Below are positions 47,255-59,805 of a stretch of DNA of 64,000 bases, one piece after another. Numbering within the stretch: position 1 is the stretch's first letter; each line of letters begins with the position of its first letter. The notes under the pieces were generated by a model. It saw only the letters and a program-made list of their open reading frames with translations. It was not told the origin of the DNA and ran no database searches. Source of the DNA: Sweltsa coloradensis (lineage: Eukaryota; Arthropoda; Insecta; Plecoptera; Chloroperlidae). Location of the stretch: the NCBI GenBank assembly GCA_024449915.1, contig JAMZAV010001822.1:62001-126000 (forward strand), written 5' to 3'. The translations under genes and the position numbers were made by a program.

Positions 47255-47722
47255 GTGGTCGGGTCTACCGGTAGCTGGTGTCGAAGTGACGACCTCCTGA
47301 ATTATACCAACTCTAATATATTCATTCCTACTTTCAACCATTATCTATTTAAAAACAGTCCAAGCTACCTCTGTAGTAAAGTTTACAATAAATTTCCACA
47401 ATCCATCAAAAACGCTACTCCAACATCATTTAGAATTAAAATTAAATCTTCTCTCATTCATAACCCTTTTTATTCCTTAGAGGAATTCCTTATTGCAAAA
47501 ATTGAATTTAACCAACACATGTTGTGTCCCTTCATCCTCTACTAGTCCATCACATAACGTATGTTTATCTATTTGTACCGTAGTATTACTATATTTTCTA
47601 TTATTATTATAATTACTGTGCTAGTTATTTACTCCCCCCCCCTCTCTCTCTCTCTCTCTCTCTTCGTGACGGACGACGAAGACGGAATCTGTGAATAAAA
47701 TCTGAAATGAAATGAAATAAAA
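47255..47722 (+). pseudogene. LINE 3' end fragment
   Basis: The plus frame reads NIFIPTFNHYLFKNSPSYL, KVYNKFPQSIKNATP and HNPFYSLEEFL to a stop at 47543-47545. The YNK-P-SIKN and NPFYS-EEFL patterns are typical of the very C-terminus of Jockey-type LINE polyproteins. A (GAAAT)n-like tail ends near 47722. Only the last ~80 codons survive. Confidence 0.75.
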
Positions 47723-48032
47723 TATCTAAATATTCAAGTTTATTTTATTTATTATAGTGCATCAACCGTTAGGTCATTATACGCCACTCTAATTTTAGGG
47801 ATGTATGATTGTGAGGAACAGACTGCTGGACACAATCAGACACAGGCGAGCAATACGGAGTGGATTCCAGTGAATAGCTCGTAGGGAATAGGCCTACATA
47901 CATTTTAGACGCATAGGAATGTGGGGGGAAAGGGGAAACCCCTCTTCAAGCAATTGCCGAACACAAGATGTGAATAGGCATTGCATCAGACAACCAGACT
48001 GTCTGTCCCGGCGACTTGGGGTCTGGTCTGCT

Positions 48033-48106
48033 CAGTGGCGGATCTAGGACATAATTATGGGAGGACGATCGACCCACCGCCCCCCCCCCCCCTGTATCCG
48101 CCACTG
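48033..48106. mobile_element. 74-bp hAT-type micro-MITE
   Basis: Ends CAGTGGCGGATCTAGG and inverted CAGTGGCGGATACAGG are flanked by an exact 8-bp duplication GGTCTGCT (48025-48032 and 48107-48114). The centre includes a run of C residues. Confidence 0.8.
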
Positions 48107-48248
48107 GGTCTGCTCTTCGAACACCCGGACTCGAACTACTACTATTTGAGAGGAGTCTTGAGCATCTCCTTCACACCCTAACAACCTATATGTGGGTTCT
48201 ACGCGGCTTTCACATTACAATTTTCTCACTCGAAAACAACCATTGGTG

Positions 48249-49305
48249 CAGGGTTGCAATACGTCCCGAAAAATTAAGAATGTCCCGATTAAAAGCTCTG
48301 TATTTTCTGTGTTCCGGAAATTCGGGAATGTCCCGATTTTCAAATCCCACTTGCCATATATTTCAAAGCTATTGTTTTTGAGTGAATTTTGGTTCAAATG
48401 TATATAGCGCGCCCGTGCACAACTTCACCGCTCGCGCCATGCAACCAGTGACTAAAAGTTGCTAATTGCAGAGTTTATGATTATATATAAAGAATGTAAA
48501 GTTATGTCACTGGGCTCAGGTCATCAGCTTAAAGGCATTGGCCTACCAATACTAGTAATTTATGGAAACAAAAAAATAATTATTTTTGTGTTTAAACTCA
48601 TTTCAACCTTAATGGTAAATTGACAAACATTATAGTGACATATTTTTATTACTTGTGCCGAAAAAGTTCAGAACTTCCAAAAAAAACACAAATTTATATC
48701 AAAAGACTGAGGTAAGTATTATGGATATTTAGGGTTGGTAAGGTAACGCCAAAAATGGATAACGATTTTTACGTGTTTACACTCGCGCGCGACCCGGCAC
48801 CTCCACCAAAATCATTCAATAATGCTCGCACACCCCTAGAGAAATGAATTATCTTCTTATAAGTGGAAGAACTATTTTAATGTTATTACCGTTGAGTGAA
48901 TAATGTTATTACTGTTAGTTTTATCAGAGGAGTGTATTTTTTCTAGTAAAAAATTGTCCTTCCAACAGACACTTCCCCTCCAAAATTGCAAACCGGTACA
49001 GATACGTAATTTTAATTAGTCTCTCGGGACACCGGTACAAGTGTTCTGAAAATAGTACTGTACTGGTCACCTTACCTTAATGGTACCTAATTTAGGCCAT
49101 ACCTAGTTTACAGTATCCAACCAAATGTGTTGTTTAACTTATAAAATTGTGGAGATAATTATCACTACAAACATGGGAATCGTCGTCTTCCAGGCACTAA
49201 GGCCTACGACAAAAAGGTAATCTGAAAACATTTCTGCCTAGACCCAATTCCTCCCAAGAGTCTGCATTTGTCCTGAAATTGCGTCCTGGTCTTATAGCAA
49301 CCCTA
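48249..49305. mobile_element. Non-autonomous hAT element with R1 motif
   Basis: Ends CAGGGTTGCAATA and (inverted) TAGGGTTGCTATA are flanked by CATTGGTG (48241-48248) and CATTTGTG (49306-49313), an 8-bp duplication with one mismatch. The motif GGCACCTCCACCAAAA (R1 inverted) is at about 48798. There is no transposase frame. Confidence 0.8.
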
Positions 49306-49382
49306 CATTTGTGTCAAAATATAATTGTGTATTATATATTCAAGTACGATAATATCTCTACGATTTAATTTATTATTTATAA

Positions 49383-50133
49383 CTAGGAAAACGCTAAAGT
49401 CCCGCCGCGTTGATGGATGAGCTTTTTAAAATTTGTAGTTTGCGTGGGATATCTTTACTTTTGCAAGTGCTTTGTTTTGCTACCAACGCATTGTAGGTGA
49501 TTGTTGTCAAATTTCTATTGTTTTTTGTCAATTGGTATTATTTACCGTAAAAAAGTTATATTAAAAGCTTTATTTATATGGATTCTGGCTAACTTTGTCA
49601 ACTTTTTCTTTCAAAAGGTACTTCATCACCATAACCTTAATGTCCATGTATAATATGAACGTTGTAGCCCCACCCGTTTGGTCAGAATTGGCCCAAATGA
49701 CACGAAAATATCGTACAAGAAATCAAAAAACTTATATTAAAAGCTTTATTTCTATAGATTCTGGCTAACTTTTTCAACTTTTTCTTTCAGAAAGCAATAC
49801 ATCACCATTACCTTAATGTCCATGTATAATATGAACGTTGTAGCCCCACCCGTTTGGTCAGAATCGGCCCAAATGTCACGAAAATATCGCACTAAAAATC
49901 GAAAAAAATCGTAAAAGTACGATATTCATGAGAAATATTTCTTCGATTGTACCCAAAAACGTAGCAAGTCTAAGTTCAGAGATTTCGAAGGTCCTGTCAA
50001 ATTTTCATCAAGATCGGATATGCCGTTTGCCCGGTAGAGAGCAAACAAACAGACGGAAAAAAAAAAAAAAAAAACACCCGAGCTAAATTTTTTGGGGGTC
50101 GGTGAAATTGAAGTCTTCGCTTCGCTCATCCAA
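49383..50133 (-). mobile_element. Helitron-like element B4 with internal duplication
   Basis: On the minus strand it starts TTGGATGAGCGAAGCG and ends AGCGTTTTCCTAG. The segment with ACGTTGTAGCCCCACCCG (plus strand) occurs twice in tandem (about 49550-49720 and 49725-49890), unlike B1, B2 and B3. Non-coding. Confidence 0.6.
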
Positions 50134-50399
50134 TTAAAAAAAATTCGCAGGAAAGACAATTGTTAAAAAAAAATTCTCTCAGTCAGCCTATAGAAAACCA
50201 GTTGAGAATTAATGTCACAAAACATAACACCCTACACTGAACCAGACTGAACGGTGTGCCTTGGTGAATTGAAGTTTGAAATTGTTTTGAGGTGGCGACA
50301 TTGGCCGTGTACCGGATCAGAAAAAAATAGTTTTGATTTTCTTCAAGAGTCAGATTTCAAAAAATAGAAAAATGCGGTCGAATAGCCTTAAGTATGAAA

Positions 50400-50655
50400 C
50401 ACTGATAAAACAAGCTGGACACGACTCCACCCGCGGACAGTGCCAGAATCAACAAGGCTAATTCGGAACAACCTGAATTTATTATGTGCCTTGTTGCTAA
50501 GACGGCTCCCAAAGTCACCGTTTACACATTCCTAAGCCAAGAACTGGTGGACCTAAGTCCAAATCAGAAGTTGAAAACTTCTGCCTAGATCGGGAATCGA
50601 ACCTTGGACCTTCTACATCTATTCAGACAACTACAAGACCAACAAGCCACACAAA
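50400..50655 (-). repeat. SINE1 copy
   Basis: Minus-strand tRNA-like head (GTAGAAGGTCCAAGGTTCG) and body (ACGGTGACTTTGGGAGCCG; GCCTTGTTGATTCTGGCAC). An inverted R1-like GGCACCTCCACCAATAG follows at about 50712. Confidence 0.7.
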
Positions 50656-50879
50656 CAATAGTTCAGGTTCGTGCAAAACATGCAAACAAACTATAATAAA
50701 TTGTCTGAGCCGGCACCTCCACCAATAGTTTACAGATCCTGGCTGACTCCACTCCACCATCCCTTCAAAATATATTTTGTTGTCTAACAGAAAATCAGGT
50801 ACCTTTTTTACTATCCAGTCAACCCCTCAAATATCCCAAACCGACCCAAAATTGTGCATACCTACACACCACTAAAATT

Positions 50880-53140
50880 AGGACTAAAGAAGTCTGGTGG
50901 CTGACTGCATATCACAATAATTATCATTACAATTAAGAATTTGCTTACTGTAAAGTTTGGTAGCCACATGGTCTGATTAGCAATTAAGATTAGCAATGTT
51001 TACTATTATAATGTCACTTTTACCAGCTCCATCCCAGCTTTGAATAAAACCTTTAAGCTAGTTACCAGCACCAAACTTCTTTCACCATGAAATAAAACAC
51101 AAAATAATTTAAGAAGGCATAGTCAAATTTTTAATGTTTGTTCTTTAATGCATGTGATGTAACAAAACATTCAGGATAATGCACGTAGGCATAGCCTACA
51201 AGTGCTGTAGAGACACGTGTGACCGTATCTTACATTCTTGCGTAGTGTATACAATCAACATTCCCCTACAATGAAACATATCAGACCAAGTATAAATGTA
51301 ATGACGGGCGATGATTACGAAAAGTTGTACTAAAAATCAAATGTAAATCATTCTACAAGATACGTACTATTTTAAACAACCATTTCTACTAAATTTAAGT
51401 CACAAACATCTAGTCAACATCTTTCGTGAATCAAAATAGGCTTGCAATTTGGAGACAACTGAGATCTAATATTTTCTACTCTCCTTTTAATCTAACTATA
51501 AAATCTAACTAATTATATAACCCTTGAAGCCTAAAATACATTTTATATAAATACCACAACTATCTTAAGAGGCAACATTATATGAGAACAAACCATTGCT
51601 ATTGCACTAGTTATTATTTGAGTTGTAGCCCTCCATAGCATCATGGGAACACCAGGGCAATAAAAAACAAGTTCCTTTAATCATACAGAACTGCATTCAC
51701 AATAACTCTTATGTAATTAAACGCTGCTGTACCATTTATACACATAACTATAATACAAGTTAAACAATGACACAGTTATAGTACATGTTTTTACATTAAT
51801 TAAAAAAAGAGATGTCAATCTTTTTTATTAGACACTAGCAATTTATGTGACTTTTGACCATTCATGTGACAAGTCATTACTCATTGCCATTGGATAAGCT
51901 TTTATAGTATATAAATAAATAAATAATATTTACTTGTCATGTCATTGCATACAATGTAATGTACAATGAACACATCTAAAAAGGTGTTTAAAAAAAACTT
52001 GTTACAAAAGTAAATTGTGGAGTTTCCAACTTGATACTACTACGGTTATACCTGCGTTGGTTAGAAATAATCACTAGAAACCTCTGACAAGCCAATTAGT
52101 CTGACAAGTTGAGAGGTTGATAACGGAAAGTAGAGGTCATTCAGTTGTCCAACAAATGATAACAAGTGCTGAAAGCAAAATGATGATAGTCATCATTTTG
52201 CCTAAATTCAGGGTTTCCACATCAAAACAATTCTCTGGTTCTTGCACATGGACCCCTGTAACCTAGGGGATGGTTTTAAAAGACCTTTAGTTCACAAAAA
52301 CCACAATTTAAGACTTTGAAACAAGATTCATTTTGTATCACATTCAACCAAAGATGTTAGCTATAGCATCAGTCCCCAGAGTGTACAAAAATCACAAAAA
52401 AATGTCTAGCAATATAGCAAAAAAGAGGACACTCATTAGTCATTAGTCATTACATACCTGGATGGTATATTGAATAGAAAAACAAAATCAACAAATAATT
52501 TACAATGATTGTACTTGGCAGCTCTTTCTTCCAACATTCAGTCTCAGTCTTTCAAGAGTACCTACGAGTATTTACACAAGGCCAATCAATATAGTACGCC
52601 TTTCCAACAACATGCAAATTACATTTACAGATGAGGAAAACATGAGACAGATTACATTCATACACTTACCCACGCTTTTACCTTATTTTTATGTGGCAGG
52701 TCCACAGGTTACAAAAACAGATTGACCCACAAAGTGAGAAACATTTGTTACTGACCAGCAAGGCTCAACAGCGTAGCACATGTACTACATGTAGGAAACA
52801 CACCTAACCTCAACAATTAAACTTATATCCTTGAGCAATGTGTAACTGTAAAATAAACTTTGTGGCATAGACCTACATAACATTTACAGGGGCAGTTTTT
52901 TTTTTTTATGGAATAGGGTTTGTAATGGCATACTAAACTAGTATAGTAAATATTGTAATACATGGTAGGTAGGTACTGTACTTGTTACGAACAATACAAC
53001 CTGTAGCAAGATTGAAAATATTATTGCGTTTAATCAACATCATTCAAAACAAAGTTACAACAACATACCCCCATATAGGCCATAGAGTACACCCTAAGTG
53101 GTATTTGCAGTGTTAATAAAAGGAGTTTTAAATAAATAAA
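50880..53140. other. Repeat-poor stretch, function unknown
   Basis: About 2.2 kb with no SINE, LINE, TIR or tRNA-like motif that I can detect, in contrast with the rest of the window, and no open frame of note. It could be a long 3' untranslated region, intron or old intergenic DNA. Confidence 0.35.
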
Positions 53141-53211
53141 TAAACAAATAAAAATAAATTCTCAATTTGTTAGTCAGGAAACACTCTTGTAGGTGTAATT
53201 GTTATTATTTA

Positions 53212-53427
53212 CTACAATTCAGAAATTAAAAAAGTCCGCCCCAACCGGGAATCGAAGCTCGGGTCTCCCACATTCCAGGCGAGCGTCAGAAGTATAATGC
53301 AGCTACAATTAAGAGATTAAAATGTACCCGTCCTGATGGTCTAGTGGTTAAGACGCTCACCTGGAATGTGGGAGACCCGTGGTTCGAATCCCGGTTGGGG
53401 CGGACTTTTTTAATTTCTGAATTGTAG
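53212..53427. repeat. Head-to-head tRNA-like cassettes
   Basis: A truncated minus cassette (53212 to about 53287; GTCCGCCCCAACCGGG on the plus strand) faces a complete plus cassette (53303-53427). The plus copy has borders CTACAATTAAGAGATTAA and AATTTCTGAATTGTAG around GGTCTAGTGGTTAAGACGC, ACCTGGAATGTGGGAG, GTGGTTCGAATCCCGG. A SINE1-like tail follows at 53455-53490. Confidence 0.8.
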
Positions 53428-53509
53428 GAAATAATAAAAATAAATTCGTATTTAGAGTCTACCCACTCAGTCACAGAACTGATTTTCAGAGGGCAACATT
53501 AAATTTAAA

Positions 53510-55447
53510 GCCAGTTTTTGTTATGCCCAAAAGTGGTGAATTGGTGGTAATTATTCATAATTTATATTTTACCATAAATATCTGCCTCTCAAAATATCCT
53601 ACACGTAACAACGATAATATAGACTATAGAGATCTGCTTCAATGATGAATAATTGCATACATTGCAAATAACAACAAAATGGTAACTTAACGCAATCATA
53701 GTCTCAATAATAATGACAACTGCGCAAAATTAACATTATTTTATTTTTCTTTAATCAATCATAAATAAGTGAAGAATACTGAAAACATGATTCGTGAACA
53801 GGTTGTGGTTACGTTGAAACTGCAGTGTATATGTAATACAAGAGCTTCAAATAGATACTTGGTAAGTACTAATGTTTTAATTAGCCCTTTCACTTTTACA
53901 GTATGTTTTACGGTGTAAGGGACATCTTAGATATTATAGGATTAAATAAATTTAAAAAAAGAAAATCAGGAGAAAATATTAAGCTTGAAATAAAAAGAAA
54001 GGCTATTTTTTATACAATAAGAATAAAATGAGTTTAGATGAAAAACAAGATTGAAGTTTAAAATATATTTATAGTTCGCACCAACCCACGTCCCAGTCAT
54101 ATATATCATATTTTCAGTGTTATCTACGTACTTTGCAGGGTTCTCAAGAATCACAAAACAATGGTAATATTGCGTGGTTTTAACGTTGGGACTACGCATT
54201 TACTGTTAATAACAATGTGTTACAATTCACTAATAGGGAGTTGTAGATAGATACATACTACATATATAGTAATAGTGTTATACATATCATGTTATATAGT
54301 CACCAACCCGGGTGTGTGATTACCTCATTAGTAGGCCTACTTAAGATTTGGATTGAAGAAATCGGGAATCAGGAATTGGGAATCAGGAATCATGATTAAT
54401 TTTATCTGATAAAAATCAATCTAGATATCTAAACTTTTTCTTTAAATCAGATTTTTATCAATTTAAGTCAACACAAATAAGTGTAAAAAAATGTTAAGTT
54501 TGATAGCAATTGAAAAGTAGTCATTTAATTTAAAAAAAAGGAAAACCTCGCATAAAGACATCACAAATCTTGTGTTGGTAGGCCTACAGTAAAACTGTAA
54601 AAATCATTTGATTTAAATAAAAAACACTGCCAACCAACAATTAAGGTCAGTGGTTGTCTGAAATATTCTTAATCTGAACAACTTTTCTCCAATTATCTAA
54701 TGTAAACAACTTAACTTGTAATCATAACCTAATATGGCTGCTGGTTATTGAGAAGATTGCTGTGGTAGAACTTTCTGCCTAGCCCTTGATTTAGATGTCA
54801 ACTAGTGTACGTACCAACTACTTTAACCATCATGTATTATACTGAGAATTAAGATAACAGGGATTCAAGCATTATCCAGCGGTATGGAAAATGTTGTGTG
54901 ATCGTCGGCTGACGATGGAAACTAGAAACTACGGATGAATGTGCAAATACCCTAGCTAATTTCGTACTATTGATTCTACCGGTCAAACCGTAATCCAACA
55001 TAAAAACATCTAGTTGCAATCAGTAACGGAAGGATCACATAGGTAACACAGCGATCCAGAAATATACCAATCAATAACTGCCAATCAGGCAATGAGCAAT
55101 AAAATGAAGTCACATAATTACTTGTAAAGTGTTTTGGATTGTAAGTGTTGCCCAATAGATTTTTTGACATTATTTTCATTTACGATATATTATTGGTTCA
55201 TTAATTTGCATTTAATATCCTTTTTGAATTTGTTACCAAATTGTTGTGTTTTAATGCATTGTTGTTGTGATATTACTATTTCAAATCACTGCCTCCTAGA
55301 TGTTCGTCATATTTACTTTAAGTGTAGGTCATTGTTGTGTCTGCATCTATGTAAAAATAGATTTATTTAGTTGTCCGCCTTTGAAAATCAGTTTTTTAAC
55401 TGAATAGGATAGACATTAAATAAAAATAAAATACTTCCAATATGTTA
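53510..55447. other. Nothing recognised
   Basis: AT-rich unique sequence without supported genes. A SINE-tail-like stretch is near 55385-55430. Confidence 0.4.
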
Positions 55448-55454
55448 TTATTTA

Positions 55455-55539
55455 CTACAATTAAGAAATTAAAAAAGTCCGCCCCAACCGGGATTCGAAC
55501 CACGGGTCTCCCACATTCCAGGTGAGCGTCTTAACCAAG
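55455..55539 (-). repeat. Truncated tRNA-like cassette
   Basis: Begins CTACAATTAAGAAATT, then the inverted B box (GGGATTCGAACCACGGG) and CATTCCAGGTGAGCGTC. It breaks off before the A box. Confidence 0.7.
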
Positions 55540-55902
55540 GGCCTATTGTTTTGTCAAGATTGTTTGTCCTTATCCACCCAATGAGGATTTTTTTTGCAGA
55601 TTAGTAGCAATTTTGCTCTATTCCAGGGTTGCCATTTTTACGGATTTTATCCGTTTTAAAGGATTTTGAGAGTGCAAAACGGATCAACGGATTTTTATTC
55701 CGATTTATTATAAAAAAAAAAAAAAAAAAAAAAAAAGGTTCGTTTTACGTCATTTTTAACTCGGGCAGGTCAAAAAATCTATATTTTAATGCGATATCGA
55801 TAAGTGGGAATATTTTCAATACATAATTACAAAAATTTATACACCAAAAATGCAAAATATCGTAATTTTGGTGGAGGTGCCGGGTAGATAGTCGAAATTA
55901 AA

Positions 55903-57150
55903 CTAGGAAAACGCTAAAGGCTATTCCAGAGCACTCTTACCGATATTTTGAAAGTCAACGGAAAATGGCTTAAAGTTGGTTAGATGAAAGATGAACTTGA
56001 ATAAAAAAGAAATAAAAAATAACTTTTTTTTGGACGGGACAAAAGCTCTATTTTGGCCATTATATGCAAATTTTGGGTCATTAAGGAAATGAATGTTTTG
56101 GATGCAATATTTAATTTTTAGCTATGATTTTTTTTTTATTGCTTCAACACACCTTTGTCTCTGGACTAAGTATAAGGGAAAAGAATTTTTTGAAATAATG
56201 TTCGATGTACGATTTTTTTTGTCACATGGTACAAAAAAGAGTTTTGAACCGGAACACGAAAAAAATCATTCATCAAAAGTTATTTCATAAAATTAGTTTC
56301 CCTTGTTTTCAGTCCAAAGACAAAGGTGTGTTGAAGCAATAAAAGAAAAATCATAGCTAAAAATTAAATATTGATCTAAAACATTCATTTCCTAATGACC
56401 AAAATTTGCATATTTTGGCCAAAATAGAGCTTTTGTCCCGTCCAAAAAAAAAGTTATTTTTTTTCCTTTTTTATTCAAGTTCATCTTTCATCCAACCAAC
56501 TTTTAGCCATTTTCCGTTGACTTTCAAAATATCGGTAAGAGTGCTCTGGAATAGCCTTAAGTCCCGCCGCGTTGTTGAGCGAGCACCGGTTACATACCAA
56601 TAAGTCCCGATTTAGCTGAAAATTTGTAAAATAGGAGAGAATGGATAAAATCCACCGCCATCTAGAGGACCTTGACATCATTTCTTTGGGAAAACTATTT
56701 TAACTCTTTGATAACAAATAATACACTGCTTCCTCGATAGTATTTTGATTACTTCTAGGTGGCAGTGGCATAGTGACCAGAATTCTCGTGCGACTTTTCG
56801 TTGCCATGGAAACGTTCCTTTTGTTATTTCTATCTACACTACTTAAGGTCTTGACCGATTTAGCTGAAAATTTGTAAAATAGGAGAGAATGGTGTACTTA
56901 TTGATCCTGCAAAATTTCATAACGATCGGAACATTTTAATTTTTTTATTTTATTTTTTATTTTTTATAACCAACGATCGGATTTTGTTCAAAAACTATAC
57001 AGCAACCCGCATAGGTGGTATGTACATGTGTGCAAAATTTCAGGTCCATCAGAGAAACGGTGCGACCTGTACCAAAGCAGTAACAGAAAAAAAAACAACA
57101 AAAAAAACAGACATTCGAGCCCTAAGAGTCAAGTGGAGACGCTCGCTCAA
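55903..57150 (-). mobile_element. Helitron-like element A4 inside an R1 element
   Basis: Plus-strand CTAGGAAAACGCT (55903) to GCTCGCTCAA (57150) is the inverted form of A1-A3. Joining the flanks gives GAAATTAA-TTAATCTTGGCTGG, closely matching the uninterrupted R1 copies at 555-585 and 41665-41700. That is A/T insertion without target duplication. Confidence 0.65.
55918..56557. mobile_element. Foldback MITE, about 270-bp arms
   Basis: AGGCTATTCCAGAGCACTCT (55918) is matched by its inverse ending at 56557. The arms remain paired through GGGACAAAAGCTCTATTTTGG and ACACACCTTTGTCT to about 56170 and 56315. TAA borders both ends (55915-55917 and 56558-56560), as for PIF/Harbinger. It splits A4 close to its end. 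Confidence 0.8.
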
Positions 57151-57477
57151 TTAATCTTGGCTGGATCATGGCGGAGGTGCTGGGTCATAAAACGCGGTCG
57201 TGAGATCGTAAAAATCGTTAAAAATGCATTTAAAGTGATGCCTTATCCACCCTATTTGACCTCAAATCACTAAAAATAAGCCTATTTAATTTTTCTATAT
57301 TTTCAATTATTTTTACAACAATTACATTAGGATATATCGATATCATATCGAAATTGGTACATTTAGGCATTAAAAGGATTTTTAAGGATTTGGGTGTTTC
57401 ATTTAAGGATTTCTAAGGATTTTTGATGTGCTCAAACAGGATTTTTATTTTTTCTTGGTGGCAACCCTGTTCTATTC

Positions 57478-58925
57478 TATTGTTGATGGCATGCATCATT
57501 CATTATTCATTATCATTAGTAAGTAATTCCTGCAGATGGAAATTCAGAATTAAGCGGTTAGCCTCATTTCAGCATTATGTCACATGGTTGTAACTTTAAT
57601 TCATTACATGGAAACAAACAAAAGAATATCTCAATTTTAATTTACTGAAAGTACACTATTACAGTAATACTGAGTGGAATAGTGCATGTGGCACACGGGT
57701 ACTGCCTCGCCCATTTAGGAAACAACTGATTCTCACCCAGATAAGATGGAAGAACGAACAGAGTTTAAAGTTTAATCACGCTACATAATATATTGTCTTT
57801 TGGTTTTGGGAGATGTGGTCTATTGCAAGCCTTACTCTTAGGCAGGTCACATATGTAGACAGAGGTCTGGGTAGAGCAGGGACTCCGGGGTTGTGGACTT
57901 GGGCCACTACACATTATTTATTGAGGGAAACTAGCTCACCTACCCTGGCTCCGATATGCAAAGTTCCCTAATTAACATGGGTATTCCTGGGCTGCGCTTT
58001 ATTTACGACCAACTTTACTGTTACAAGAGTCGTCACTAACCAATGTGAGACTAGATCAAAAAGAGAGCCCCCTTTGTGGAGACCGGTACATGTTCGGACA
58101 CCTGGCAAAATCTGGGTTGCAAACATATACATCTAAGAACTACAACTTATACTCAATATTTTTTAATATTATTATTAGGCCATTCGTATTATCTCCGACA
58201 CAATGTAGCTTTGCTTGACCTTAATCTTCAATGTGTAACATGGGTGCATACTGCATACTCCTTTTAAGGAGTGCCTAATATTAGGAAGAATGATTGTTTT
58301 ATTCCTCGTATGGACTCGTCTTTGGTTGGAAGCGCGTGCTCTGACATGTACATATTATCTACATAGTATGTACTATGAGCAAGTGGTGGATTTGGGTACA
58401 GATATGAATCAGCTGGTCGGTATCAACCATAATTATGTTTAAGTTCTGTTTATTCCTAAACAGACAGGATTGCAAGGACAAACTAGATAAACTCTTCGGA
58501 CTGTTTTAAACAGTCTCGGATTCTGTGTGTCCATGAGTACATCACATCCAAACAATAACAAAAACTATTTCAACATAATTTATGTTACAAAATATATAGA
58601 TAGTAGAATAGAATCAAATACTTATAACTAAGAAATTGATTAAAAAAGCTTTACAAAATTACAACATAGGTATGAAGGCATAGTTAAATGTGTCTTAATA
58701 AAAGCATTAATTTAACAAATTAAATTGAACCACATTCTCGATGGCATGCAATGATAATAAACAAAAATAACTAATACTTTCTGTAAAGGTCATCGATGAG
58801 TAAATAACAATTGTCAACCTAATGGAACGCTATTAATGTTGATCCAATCGATTCTCGTACCACGCGTACGAGGCAAATTTCTCTAAAGAATGGTCTCTAA
58901 ACGCGTAAATGTGTGTACTTGCCCG
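57478..58925. other. Downstream of the zinc-finger gene; UTR not resolved
   Basis: No repeat termini are evident. The 3' untranslated region of the minus-strand zinc-finger gene must lie at the right-hand end of this segment, but I could not place a convincing polyadenylation signal. Confidence 0.35.
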
Positions 58926-59321
58926 TCACTTTGCAGGAGGGGCAGGGACAGGGACAGGGACAGGGGCAGGGACAGGGACAGGGACAAGGGCAGGGGCAGG
59001 GGCAGGAGGAGAGACCGAGAGTCCTTCTTCCGTGTGAACGCGTAGGTGTCTCGTCAGGTTCACCTGGTGTGGAAACGAACGCTCACACTTTTCGCACTTG
59101 TACGGAAAGTCTTTCTCCTTGTGGACAGCATAGTGATCATTCAGCACGGTCTGTTTGGTGAAGGCCTTCACGCACATCGGACACTTGAACGGTTTCCTTC
59201 CTCCGTGCAAGTCACGCACGTGATCCTTCAGTAGGATGCGCTGTGAGAACGATGATTCGCACAATTTACATTGGTAGAGGGTGCCACCAGTGTGCTTCTT
59301 CAGGTGCTTCGTCAAGTTGCT
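58926..59321 (-). CDS. C2H2 zinc-finger protein, last coding exon (C)
   Basis: The acceptor GTCCTGTGCAG precedes 59321; the exon ends at TGA 58926-58928. It encodes 131 residues. The first ten complete the His half of a finger begun in exon B (SNLTKHLKKH). Three whole fingers follow: YQCKLC with H-X4-H, FKCPMC and YKCEKC, each with the usual Phe and Leu core positions. Linkers (GGTL, GGRKP, KEKDFP) are non-canonical. The C-terminal ~30 residues are alternating Pro, Val and Ala, encoded by a GGGACA/GGGGCA-type hexamer tandem at about 58937-59007 that may vary in length. Likely a nuclear DNA-binding transcription factor; the target is unknown. Confidence 0.92.
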   Translation of the reverse strand, partial: SNLTKHLKKHTGGTLYQCKLCESSFSQRILLKDHVRDLHGGRKPFKCPMCVKAFTKQTVLNDHYAVHKEKDFPYKCEKCERSFPHQVNLTRHLRVHTEEGLSVSPPAPAPALVPVPVPAPVPVPVPAPPAK

Positions 59322-59339
59322 CTGCACAGGACCAAACAA

Positions 59340-59805
59340 GAATTATTAGTAGGGGTGTGCAAGTAACCAATAATAATAGTAATGCTATATTTTTATGTCC
59401 GATGCTTACAATCGGCGTCAATTACGCAATATACATCGTTCCTTACAACGCGCACTTGCCGCTATTGACAAGAGTGACACTTGACAAGCCGGCCGGTTGA
59501 TCTTTTAGCACCAGCAAAGTACGGGTTAACTGCCGTCGCTGTCAATACGGGTTCCTACGGGTGCTCTGATAGAGACTGGCACTCATTCTTTATAAACATC
59601 ACTCCGAAAATTAATAATTTTGGGTGAAAATTGAGGGATTTATAAGTGATTCAGAATGTATGTGAAATTAGCTGAATTTGCCAAACAAGCGAATTTGTAA
59701 ATAGCCATTTAACATTGTAAAAAAGTTGGCCTAAGCTCAAACAACCGTCTTAATTGAGTTTTGAATCAAAATTACTGTGAAACTCAATATTTGTAAAATT
59801 GTTAC
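59340..59805. other. Intron between zinc-finger exons B and C
   Basis: The intron spans 59322-59805 (484 bp) with GTAACA donor and CAG acceptor on the minus strand. No repeat is recognised in it. Confidence 0.8.

Larger units (their letters stand above)
55624..57469. mobile_element. Outer hAT element of a four-level nest
   Basis: Ends CAGGGTTGCCATTTTTACGG and (inverted) CAGGGTTGCCACC are flanked by CTCTATTC (55616-55623) and TTCTATTC (57470-57477), an 8-bp duplication with one difference. It contains an R1-bearing element (about 55755-57362), which holds a Helitron-like element, which holds a foldback MITE. Confidence 0.8.
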
